6,507 bases of DNA from Nitrospiraceae bacterium UBA2166. GTDB taxonomy: Bacteria > Nitrospirota > Nitrospiria > Nitrospirales > UBA2166. The notes under the pieces are model-generated. The model saw only the letters and a list, made by a program, of their open reading frames with translations, was not told where the DNA came from and searched no databases. A program made the position numbers and the translations under genes. Below are positions 1 to 6,000 of this stretch, piece by piece (positions within the stretch are counted from its first letter, which is position 1; each line of letters opens with the position of its first letter). The DNA is taken from NCBI GenBank assembly GCA_002328825.1, contig DCWI01000064.1, positions 1 through 6,507 on the forward strand. The letters run 5' to 3'.

Positions 1-117
1 CAGGGATCATTTGTCCAACTTAATTAGCAAGATGTTGTTTAGCAAGCAAAGATACCGCCATACCTATTACACATGGAATGTTTGAGTTTTGTATCCTTCT
101 TTTAGATCTTAGCTCCG

Positions 118-840
118 ATGAATTACCTCGAACACATTTTTCAGATGCTCTCCTATCAGCTTTTACCATTGTTATTTGCAATGGTCCTGCATGAGTTTGC
201 ACACGGCTGGGTCGCGAATTACTTCGGGGACCCTACCGCTCGACTTGCTGGCCGATTAACATTAAACCCGAAACCTCATATTGATCCCATTGGCACTGTG
301 CTCTTTCCTATGATGTGTCTTATTCTCCAAAGCCCTATCTTTTTCGGATACGCAAAACCAGTGCCCGTAAACTTCTTAAACCTCCACTATCCCAAGCGTG
401 ACATGGTATTGGTAGCAGCAGCCGGTCCTGGCATGAACTTTCTCCTTGCAATCATTAGTGGCATCCTCCTACGCATTGTTCTTACCATCGAGCCTTCCGT
501 CGCGAATGCAATGTCGCCATTTCAATCATCAGGAACGGCACACAACACGACCACACTGCTTCTTATCCCACTTGGCTTCATGCTACTCTTCTCAATTAAA
601 ATTAACGTTCTGCTAATGCTATTTAACCTGCTCCCTATACCTCCACTTGATGGTGGCCGAATTACAGTAGGGCTTCTACCCTACAATCAGGCCCGCATGC
701 TGAGTGGCATTGAGCCTTACGGCATGATGATTGTCATCATGCTTGTCGCATTCGACAGTCAATTGCAGATCATGAGCACCTTCTTCTGGCCACTCGTTAA
801 TCTGGCCACTCTGACAATCCTCTCGGGTACGCTCGGATGA
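118..840 (+). CDS. Site-2 protease family (M50) intramembrane zinc metalloprotease
   Basis: This 240-residue, very hydrophobic protein is a compact member of peptidase family M50, whose members cut substrate proteins within the membrane. The zinc-binding HEFAH motif is at residues 25-29 in the first membrane segment. The third zinc ligand is expected in the NLLPIPPLDGG stretch at 170-180, with Asp178. DPTARLAGRLTLNP (38-51), GYAKPVPVN (77-85) and AAGPGMN (101-107) are typical of the short subgroup that lacks PDZ and CBS domains. Further membrane segments are likely at about 56-77, 95-123, 147-172 and 200-235. An in-frame stop at 103-105 leaves ATG 118 as the only ATG, GTG or TTG start before the conserved core; no clear Shine-Dalgarno site precedes it. 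The stop overlaps the trpS start (ATGA), so the two genes are probably co-translated. The substrate cannot be told from sequence. Confidence 0.93.
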   Translation: MNYLEHIFQMLSYQLLPLLFAMVLHEFAHGWVANYFGDPTARLAGRLTLNPKPHIDPIGTVLFPMMCLILQSPIFFGYAKPVPVNFLNLHYPKRDMVLVAAAGPGMNFLLAIISGILLRIVLTIEPSVANAMSPFQSSGTAHNTTTLLLIPLGFMLLFSIKINVLLMLFNLLPIPPLDGGRITVGLLPYNQARMLSGIEPYGMMIVIMLVAFDSQLQIMSTFFWPLVNLATLTILSGTLG

Positions 841-1817
841 AAGCTCGCGTACTAAGTGGGATGCAACCCAGCGGACGTTTGCACCTCGGAAATTTAAGTG
901 GGGCTCTCTCCAATTGGACAAAACTTCAAGAAACATATGAAGGATACTTCTTTGTCGCAGATTGGCACGCACTTTCCACTAACTATTCAGATACAACCCA
1001 GATCAAGGAGCTAACCCGCGAGATGGTAGCCGACTGGCTATCGGCAGGTCTTGACCCAAACAAAGCAACAATCTTTATTCAATCCGATCTTCCAGATCAC
1101 GCTGTGCTCCATGTGCTATTGTCCATGATCACACCAATCCCATGGCTCGAACGAATCCCAACCTATAAAGAGCAACAAGAGCAATTAGAAAATCGAGATC
1201 TTTCAACCTATGGCTTTCTCGGGTACCCTATCCTACAAACCGCGGACGTACTGATCTACAATGCAGACTTTGTTCCTGTTGGTATTGACCAATCTCCACA
1301 TGTTGAACTCACACGTGCCATAGCACGCCGATTTAATGCCCTCTACAAACCAATTTTCAAGGAACCTCAAACGCTGTTGACCGAAACACCCAAACTTCCC
1401 GGGACTGACGGTCGTAAAATGAGCAAAAGTTACAACAATGCGATTTATTTGTCCGACTCGGAAAAAACGTTACGCGAAAAGCTTCGAACCATGGTGACAG
1501 ACCCAGCACGAAAACGAAGGACAGACCCCGGCAATCCAGCCATATGCCCAGTCTTTGATCTTCATAAGGTATATTCGAATACGCCCACGATCACGCAGGT
1601 AAACAGTGAATGCCTCACGGCAAAGATTGGATGCATTGATTGCAAACGTTTTCTCGCCGATACCCTCGTGACCCAGCTCAATCCTGTGTGGGAAGAAGGA
1701 TGTGCCATACGAAAATCGCCAACAATCATCGACGATGTGATACAAGAAGGGGCGAGACGTGCTCGCATAACCGCCAAATCAACAATACAAAAAGTGCGCG
1801 AAGCTATCGGAATATAG
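837..1817 (+). CDS. trpS: Tryptophanyl-tRNA synthetase with putative [4Fe-4S] cysteine motif
   Basis: This 326-residue class I aminoacyl-tRNA synthetase charges tRNA-Trp with tryptophan in the cytoplasm, using ATP. The HIGH-type signature is HLGN at residues 16-19, after GMQPSGRLH. The KMSKS loop is at 194-198 (GRKMSKSYNN). Four cysteines at 237, 259, 266 and 269 have the spacing C-x21-C-x6-C-x2-C, with local sequence IGCIDCK around the last two. This nearly matches the [4Fe-4S] motif known from Thermotoga maritima TrpRS (C-x22-C-x6-C-x2-C), which lies near the tRNA anticodon-binding region. Length is normal for bacterial TrpRS. ATG 837 overlaps the stop of the M50 gene and gives the expected MKARVLSGMQPSG start; there is no obvious ribosome binding site, consistent with translational coupling. 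gap begins 20 bases after the stop. Confidence 0.97.
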   Translation: MKARVLSGMQPSGRLHLGNLSGALSNWTKLQETYEGYFFVADWHALSTNYSDTTQIKELTREMVADWLSAGLDPNKATIFIQSDLPDHAVLHVLLSMITPIPWLERIPTYKEQQEQLENRDLSTYGFLGYPILQTADVLIYNADFVPVGIDQSPHVELTRAIARRFNALYKPIFKEPQTLLTETPKLPGTDGRKMSKSYNNAIYLSDSEKTLREKLRTMVTDPARKRRTDPGNPAICPVFDLHKVYSNTPTITQVNSECLTAKIGCIDCKRFLADTLVTQLNPVWEEGCAIRKSPTIIDDVIQEGARRARITAKSTIQKVREAIGI

Positions 1818-1837
1818 GAACAGAAAAGGAATACATT

Positions 1838-2845
1838 ATGGCAACACGCATAGGCATCAATGGCTTTGGTCGAATTGGAAGAACTGTGTTGCGAACCCTG
1901 CTCAACGATTCAAGATTCGATGTAGTCGCGGTGAATGATCTTACAGACGTTCAAACAGCTGCGCACCTATTTAAATACGACTCGGTTCATGGAACATTGC
2001 CAATGGCAGTGGAAGCAAAAAATGGCACCATAGTAATAGACGAACACCCAATTCACATTCTTTCGCAAAAAGATCCAGCCTCATTGCCATGGAAAGAATT
2101 TGGGGTTGAAATCGTGATCGAGTCCACAGGCCTCTTTACCGATCGCAACAGTGCTGCCAAACATCTTACGGGTGGCGCCCACCATGTAATCATTTCCGCA
2201 CCAGCAAAACAAGCAGATATCACAGTGGTATTAGGCGTGAATGAGACCAGCTACGACCCCACATTACATCGTATTGTGTCGAATGCCTCCTGCACCACAA
2301 ATTGCCTCGCTCCAGTATCAAAAGTCCTCCATGAGAATTTTGGAATCAAGCGGGGACTGATGACAACCGTCCATTCCTATACAAATGATCAGCATCTTCT
2401 CGACCTCCCCCACAAAGACCTTCGACGTGCACGATCGGCGGCACTCTCAATGGTTCCGACGACCACCGGAGCAGCAACAGCACTCTACGAAGTTCTTCCT
2501 GCTCTCAAAGGCAAGCTAGAGGGGATGGCAATTCGAGTTCCTACTCCCAATGTATCACTTATAGATCTCACGATTGAACTAGAACGCAATGCAGACAAAG
2601 ATGCTGTTAATCGGGCATTTCGTAGTGCCGCCGATGGGCCATTACACAGCATCATCCGCTATTCTGAAGAACCATTGGTCTCCATTGATCTCAATGGCAA
2701 TTCCCATTCTGCTGTCATTGATGCCCCACTAACCAAAGTACTAGAAAACCGCATGGTCAAAATAATCGCATGGTATGACAACGAGTGGGGGTACTCCTGC
2801 CGCATCCGCGACCTTGCGGCATATATCGCCAAACAACAAGGCTAG
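1838..2845 (+). CDS. gap: Type I glyceraldehyde-3-phosphate dehydrogenase, NAD-dependent type
   Basis: The 335-residue product oxidises glyceraldehyde 3-phosphate to 1,3-bisphosphoglycerate in glycolysis and runs in reverse in gluconeogenesis or the Calvin cycle. The N-terminal Rossmann motif is INGFGRIGR (7-15). The catalytic cysteine is Cys152 in SNASCTTNC and the partner histidine is His179 in TVHSYTND. Asp34 at the end of the second strand and the Leu190-Pro191 pair in LLDLPHKDLRRAR fit the pattern of NAD-specific enzymes rather than the NADP-using forms, which usually alter these positions. The C-terminal WYDNEWGYS motif is present. The frame stays open far upstream through trpS, but ATG 1838 has an AAGGA site at 1826-1830 with seven bases of spacing and gives the canonical MATRIGINGFGR start. 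pgk follows after 47 bases, so the two enzymes of consecutive steps are probably co-transcribed. Confidence 0.98.
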   Translation: MATRIGINGFGRIGRTVLRTLLNDSRFDVVAVNDLTDVQTAAHLFKYDSVHGTLPMAVEAKNGTIVIDEHPIHILSQKDPASLPWKEFGVEIVIESTGLFTDRNSAAKHLTGGAHHVIISAPAKQADITVVLGVNETSYDPTLHRIVSNASCTTNCLAPVSKVLHENFGIKRGLMTTVHSYTNDQHLLDLPHKDLRRARSAALSMVPTTTGAATALYEVLPALKGKLEGMAIRVPTPNVSLIDLTIELERNADKDAVNRAFRSAADGPLHSIIRYSEEPLVSIDLNGNSHSAVIDAPLTKVLENRMVKIIAWYDNEWGYSCRIRDLAAYIAKQQG

Positions 2846-2892
2846 TCGATCGCAATCATTCAGACAGTACGTACTAAAAAGGTCCATAACCG

Positions 2893-4101
2893 ATGAACCT
2901 CAATAAGGTGTCTATCGAAGATATTGAAATCAGAGAAAAACGCGTATTCATTCGCGTTGATTTCAATGTTCCACTTGATACAAATGGTGGTTCCCTCATC
3001 ATAGCCGACGATACCCGTATTCGCTCCAGCCTTCCAACCATCAACTACGCGATAGATCAGGGAGCCAAAGTCATCCTCTGTTCGCATCACGGCCGCCCTG
3101 CCGGCAAACCGGAACCTGAACACACCCTTGCTCCCATTGCAACACGACTGGGACGCTTCCTAAAAAAAGATGTGTTGTTTGCACCCGATTGCATTGGGAA
3201 AACAGTTGAATCACTTGCAGCTACAATGGCCCCTGGAGACGTTCTGTTGCTCGAAAACGTACGCTTTCACCCAGGCGAAGTGAATAACCACGAAGCATTT
3301 GCAAAAGCTTTGGCAGCACATGCTGATGTGTATATCAACGATGCATTTGGTACAGCACATCGAGACCATGCGTCAACCACAGGAATTACCCGATTCATCC
3401 AAACAACCGCCATGGGGCTCCTGCTTCGTAAGGAAATCCGTTATCTTGAAAGTGCCATCGTATCTCCCACTAGACCCTTTGTCGCAATTCTTGGCGGAGC
3501 GAAAGTCTCTGGGAAAATTGGAGTCATTGACAATCTTGGGAAAACAGTTGACAAGGTCATTATCGGAGGAGGAATGGCCTTTACCTTTCTCAAAGCCCTT
3601 GGCTTAGAGATTGGAGCGTCAATGATCGAAGACGATATGGTAGATCGCGCACGAGAGATACACCAACACGCAATTGAACGTGGGATCAAATTTTATCTCC
3701 CTGTCGATTGCGTAATCGCCACTCACCTCGGTGCGGATGCCGAAACGAAGATCGTCCCGATACAGGAAATCCCCAATAACTGGATAGGAGTTGATATCGG
3801 ACCGGCTTCAGCGCGCCTGTTCGAGGAAGCAATCGAAACTGCGAAAACCATTTTATGGAATGGTCCAATGGGCGTGTTTGAAATCGATGCTTTTTCGCGA
3901 GGAACTTTTGCCGTAGCCCATGCCGTAGGCCATGCCTATGCAATGAGCATTGTGGGTGGCGGCGATACAGGCTTGGCCGTGCATAGGGCCCACGAATCGG
4001 AAAACGTCTCCTTTGTATCAACTGGAGGAGGTGCTGCCCTCCAGTTTCTCGAAGGAAACAGCCTACCCGGACTTGCTGTGTTACCCGACACTCCCACCTA
4101 G
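2893..4101 (+). CDS. pgk: Phosphoglycerate kinase
   Basis: This 402-residue monomeric enzyme transfers phosphate between 1,3-bisphosphoglycerate and ADP, the step after GAPDH. Substrate-side motifs of the N-terminal domain are RVDFNVPLD (21-29), DTRIRSSLPTI with the likely catalytic Arg42, SHHGRP (64-69), ENVRFHPGE and GTAHRDHAST with Arg157. Nucleotide-side motifs of the C-terminal domain are GGAKVSGK (201-208, Lys204 and Lys208), WNGPMGVFE (322-330) and GGGDTG (355-360), followed by STGGGAALQFLEG. Length is standard. SHHGRP departs from the usual SHLGRP by a His at 66, while His65 and Arg68 are kept. The start at ATG 2893 is preceded by an A-rich AAAAAGG at 2876-2882, ten bases upstream. 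It lies between gap and tpiA in the usual order of the glycolytic trunk cluster. Confidence 0.98.
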   Translation: MNLNKVSIEDIEIREKRVFIRVDFNVPLDTNGGSLIIADDTRIRSSLPTINYAIDQGAKVILCSHHGRPAGKPEPEHTLAPIATRLGRFLKKDVLFAPDCIGKTVESLAATMAPGDVLLLENVRFHPGEVNNHEAFAKALAAHADVYINDAFGTAHRDHASTTGITRFIQTTAMGLLLRKEIRYLESAIVSPTRPFVAILGGAKVSGKIGVIDNLGKTVDKVIIGGGMAFTFLKALGLEIGASMIEDDMVDRAREIHQHAIERGIKFYLPVDCVIATHLGADAETKIVPIQEIPNNWIGVDIGPASARLFEEAIETAKTILWNGPMGVFEIDAFSRGTFAVAHAVGHAYAMSIVGGGDTGLAVHRAHESENVSFVSTGGGAALQFLEGNSLPGLAVLPDTPT

Positions 4102-4111
4102 AGAGATGATA

Positions 4112-4139
4112 AAACAAGCTTCCAATATTGTTCTTGTTT
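4112..4139 (+). repeat. Inverted repeat in the pgk-tpiA spacer
   Basis: AAACAAG (4112-4118) and CTTGTTT (4133-4139) are perfect 7-base inverted arms around a 14-base loop that itself contains the palindrome CAATATTG (4123-4130). It begins 10 bases after the pgk stop in a 123-base spacer, the longest inside the glycolytic block. The stem is AT-rich and no T-run follows, so it is a poor intrinsic terminator; it may be an RNA-processing or attenuating hairpin, or chance. Confidence 0.35.
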
Positions 4140-4224
4140 CACTCCAAAGCTCACCATACAGCAAGACTATTTGCCTTTTCATTTGTTGCGGCCTTCTCAA
4201 ACAACCTTTGAGAGCATCTTGTTG

Positions 4225-4983
4225 ATGCGACGACGCGTCCTTATCGGAAACTGGAAAATGCACAAGCCCGCTAGGGAGGCGAGAGCATACGTCAACGAGT
4301 TTTTACCACTCATTCAGCATATTTCAAACGTAGACATCATTCTCGCTCCACCATTCACCTCTCTGCACGTCGTAAAAGAAGCAATAAAAGATACGACAAT
4401 TGGCCTCGCCAGCCAAAATATGCATTGGAACCCTCATGGAGCATTTACAGGGGAAATCTCTCCAGCCATGTTGTGCGATAGCGGATGCCAAGCAGCTATC
4501 ATTGGTCACTCAGAACGGCGCCAGCTGTCTCACGAAGATGACAATAAGGTCAATCGGAAAGTAAAGGCCGCAATAGCACATCACCTCACCGCAATCATGT
4601 GTGTCGGAGAAACTCAAAAGGATAGAGATGCCGGAAAAACGTCAGACGTCCTCTCTCATCAACTAATAGAAGGTCTCTCTGGAATAGATACTATCGACAC
4701 CACACAACTGATCCTCGCCTATGAACCTATCTGGGCGATCGGAAGCGGAACACCTGCAACACCCACACAAGCGAACAGGGTGCATGCCGAACTTCGTAAA
4801 CTCCTCGGAACACTCTTCCCAGCCTCGACAACAGAATCCATACGAATCATCTATGGAGGCAGCATCACCGCCGAGAACATTCAACCCTTATTGGCTATGC
4901 CACACATCGACGGTGGACTAGTTGGTGGGGCTTGTCTCAACCCTCAGAACTTTGCTACTATCGTAGACACTGCGGACAATTAA
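4225..4983 (+). CDS. tpiA: Triosephosphate isomerase
   Basis: This 252-residue TIM-barrel enzyme interconverts dihydroxyacetone phosphate and glyceraldehyde 3-phosphate. The catalytic triad is complete: Lys11 in GNWKMHK (8-14), His95 in IIGHSERR and Glu167 in AYEPIWAIGSGTPAT, which includes the mobile loop 6. The phosphate-binding YGGSI (210-214) and DGGLVGGACL near the end are present; the latter is a slight variant of the usual DGALVGGASL. The reading frame is open from an ATG at 4171, but the family starts just before the first strand, so ATG 4225 (MRRRVLIGNWKMH) is chosen; it gives the normal length of about 250 residues. Its ribosome site is weak, at best GAGAG around 4210-4214. The gene follows pgk after 123 bases, and secG starts 8 bases after its stop, which suggests co-transcription with secG. 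Confidence 0.96.
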   Translation: MRRRVLIGNWKMHKPAREARAYVNEFLPLIQHISNVDIILAPPFTSLHVVKEAIKDTTIGLASQNMHWNPHGAFTGEISPAMLCDSGCQAAIIGHSERRQLSHEDDNKVNRKVKAAIAHHLTAIMCVGETQKDRDAGKTSDVLSHQLIEGLSGIDTIDTTQLILAYEPIWAIGSGTPATPTQANRVHAELRKLLGTLFPASTTESIRIIYGGSITAENIQPLLAMPHIDGGLVGGACLNPQNFATIVDTADN

Positions 4984-4991
4984 AAAAACAC

Positions 4992-5381
4992 ATGCTGTAT
5001 ACACTTCTTATCACACTTCACGTTCTCATCTGCTTCATGATGATAGGAGTTGTACTCCTGCAGTCTGGGAAAGGGGCAGAGATTGGCGCGGCCTTTGGTG
5101 GATCTAGCCAAACCGTGTTTGGATCACGAGGACCAGGCACGTTTCTGAGCAAATCCACGGCATGGGCTGCCTCCATTTTCATGCTTACCTCACTTAGCTT
5201 AGCAATCCTGAGCAAACAAGCGGTCACTGGCTCCTCCGTTTTGGACAACCTCGACGACGGTGTAACTTTAGAGCAAGTTGAAGACAACCTACCCATTGAC
5301 CAGCAGATGATCGACGAAACTCTCGCCACAGAAGAAATGGATGAACCTGCGCAAGCAGACTCTCCTCTTACCAATCCTTAG
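4992..5381 (+). CDS. secG: Preprotein translocase subunit SecG
   Basis: The 129-residue product is SecG, the small non-essential subunit of the SecYEG channel in the inner membrane. Two membrane helices are seen at about residues 2-23 and 54-73, joined by the conserved loop QSGKGAEIGAAFGGSSQTVFGSRGPG split over 24-49, with signature GGSSQTVFGSRG at 36-47. The remaining tail, about 75-129, is extended and strongly acidic, with 14 Asp/Glu and no Lys or Arg after Lys75; it is predicted disordered. The frame is open from an ATG at 4932 inside tpiA, but ATG 4992, eight bases after the tpiA stop, starts directly at the first helix as in the family. No good Shine-Dalgarno site is visible there, so coupling to tpiA translation is likely. 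Placement of secG directly after tpiA is common in many bacteria. Confidence 0.95.
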   Translation: MLYTLLITLHVLICFMMIGVVLLQSGKGAEIGAAFGGSSQTVFGSRGPGTFLSKSTAWAASIFMLTSLSLAILSKQAVTGSSVLDNLDDGVTLEQVEDNLPIDQQMIDETLATEEMDEPAQADSPLTNP

Positions 5382-5431
5382 TTCGTATACAAACATCCCC
5401 ACGACTGATGACAGCAGCGCGTACGCTTGCC

Positions 5432-5460
5432 TTGCTACCACCACTGCAATCACCTACACT
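5432..5460 (+). promoter_or_regulatory. Candidate sigma-70-type promoter for tRNA-Arg
   Basis: TTGCTA (5432-5437) and TACACT (5455-5460) each match four of six consensus bases and are separated by exactly 17 bases. The -10 element ends eight bases before the mature tRNA 5' end, so transcription would begin almost at the tRNA. This is a pattern match only; the tRNA might instead be processed from the secG transcript. Confidence 0.3.
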
Positions 5461-5468
5461 CAGCCCCT

Positions 5469-5545
5469 GCCCCCGTAGCTCAGTCGGATAGAGCAGTGGT
5501 TTCCTAAACCACGTGTCGCAGGTTCGATTCCTGTCGGGGGCGCCA
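5469..5545 (+). tRNA. tRNA-Arg, anticodon CCT, CCA encoded
   Basis: The 77-base sequence folds into a complete cloverleaf. The acceptor arms GCCCCCG (5469-5475) and CGGGGGC (5535-5541) pair fully, followed by discriminator G5542 and a genomically encoded CCA (5543-5545). The D-stem is GCTC (5478-5481) with GAGC (5491-5494). The anticodon stem is GTGGT (5496-5500) with ACCAC (5508-5512), and its 7-base loop TTCCTAA places CCT at 5503-5505, which reads the AGG arginine codon. The variable loop is five bases, and the T-arm GCAGG/CCTGT encloses TTCGATT with one G-T pair. No intrinsic terminator follows closely. tRNA-Arg(CCT) genes are frequent integration sites, but no integrase is seen here. Confidence 0.97.
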
Positions 5546-5762
5546 TCCGTTCATAATACACCCCAAATCTCAAAAAGAGTTACCTCTATCAATCCCAACA
5601 CACCAAATGTAGAAACAGTAGAATACTTATTGCTATCTACACTCATGTCAGCTGTTTCAAATACCCCTGTCCTCACCCAATCGACGTTTTTTAACAAATA
5701 TAGACTTTACTTGAATACTCTCCTTGAGTCATTGCTGCGAATGTTCATTGAAACCATATATG

Positions 5763-5781
5763 CATTGGCTCCATGCCAATG
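5763..5781. repeat. Perfect inverted repeat / hairpin CATTGGC-N5-GCCAATG
   Basis: CATTGGC (5763-5769) and GCCAATG (5775-5781) are perfect 7-base arms around a 5-base loop, extendable by one G-T pair. No T-run follows on either strand, so it does not look like a standard terminator. It may be a structured RNA element or an operator-like site. Confidence 0.5.
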
Positions 5782-5850
5782 TCATTAGGCAATTCCTCCA
5801 GACAGGGTTGCAAACTACTGTTCACTTTACATTTACATTAAAAAATCCTC

Positions 5851-5871
5851 TTGACAAAAAGAATCGCGATT
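5851..5871 (+). promoter_or_regulatory. TTGACA followed by a perfect 10-base palindrome
   Basis: A consensus -35 hexamer TTGACA (5851-5856) is followed after five bases by the perfect palindrome AATCGCGATT (5862-5871). The palindrome would lie in the promoter spacer, a usual operator position. However, no good -10 hexamer is found at 16-18 bases; the AT-rich TAACTATTTAA starts 23 bases downstream. Promoter activity is therefore uncertain. Confidence 0.3.
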
Positions 5872-5913
5872 GCCCCCATTAACTATTTAATTGCATACTT
5901 GTTAATTACTAGC

Positions 5914-5942
5914 TTGCAATTTCATTAGAAAATAATCATTAT
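5914..5942 (+). promoter_or_regulatory. Candidate promoter of the HU gene
   Basis: TTGCAA (5914-5919) and CATTAT (5937-5942) each match four of six consensus bases with a 17-base spacer in an AT-rich setting. It would give a leader of about 50 bases before the HU start. Other choices exist in this AT-rich stretch. Confidence 0.3.
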
Positions 5943-5986
5943 TGCGTCGTTTAATCTTACAAACACTATATTTTTCCCATATCGAG

Positions 5987-5992
5987 AGGAGG
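5987..5992 (+). promoter_or_regulatory. Strong Shine-Dalgarno site of the HU gene
   Basis: AGGAGG, within GAGAGGAGGA (5984-5993), lies eight bases before ATG 6001. It is the best ribosome binding site in the window, fitting an abundant nucleoid protein and fixing the start codon. Confidence 0.85.
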
Positions 5993-6000
5993 ACTCCATC

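Larger units (their letters stand above)
5546..6000. other. Long AT-rich intergenic region between tRNA-Arg and the HU gene
   Basis: About 455 bases without a convincing gene. The only forward reading frame of note begins inside the tRNA and gives a protein with no recognisable motif; a reverse frame merely shadows the HU gene. The stretch is richer in A+T than the neighbouring genes, especially from about 5820 to 5980. It contains a 7-base-stem hairpin (5763-5781), a TTGACA followed by the palindrome AATCGCGATT (5851-5871), a TTGCA/TGCAA inverted pair (5891-5919), a possible promoter and the strong ribosome site of the HU gene. An unrecognised small RNA or a decayed gene cannot be excluded. 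Confidence 0.6.

Noticed and set aside
20..202. Reverse-strand frame over the start of the M50 gene
   Set aside because: It overlaps the conserved HEFAH region, and its sequence resembles no known domain.
1640..1837. Possible 66-residue N-terminal extension of GAPDH
   Set aside because: It overlaps trpS out of frame, is not hydrophobic or domain-like, and the canonical start at 1838 has its own ribosome site.
3686..4117. Reverse-strand frame of 143 codons opposite pgk
   Set aside because: It lies over strongly conserved PGK motifs, and its Arg/His/Ser-rich composition is that of an antisense shadow.
4171..4224. Upstream in-frame start for tpiA
   Set aside because: It would add 18 residues before the first strand, where the family has none. 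Kept only as a low-level alternative in the findings.
4932..4991. Upstream in-frame start for secG inside tpiA
   Set aside because: The added residues are polar and not SecG-like; the first helix begins exactly at the ATG at 4992.
5416..5427. AGCG-CGTA-CGCT hairpin after secG as a terminator
   Set aside because: The stem has only four pairs and is not followed by a T-run, so it does not support an intrinsic terminator.
5513..5788. Forward reading frame of 91 codons beginning inside the tRNA
   Set aside because: Its first residues, SQVRFLSGAP, are the familiar false translation of a tRNA 3' half; it overlaps the tRNA, has no ribosome site and shows no protein family features.
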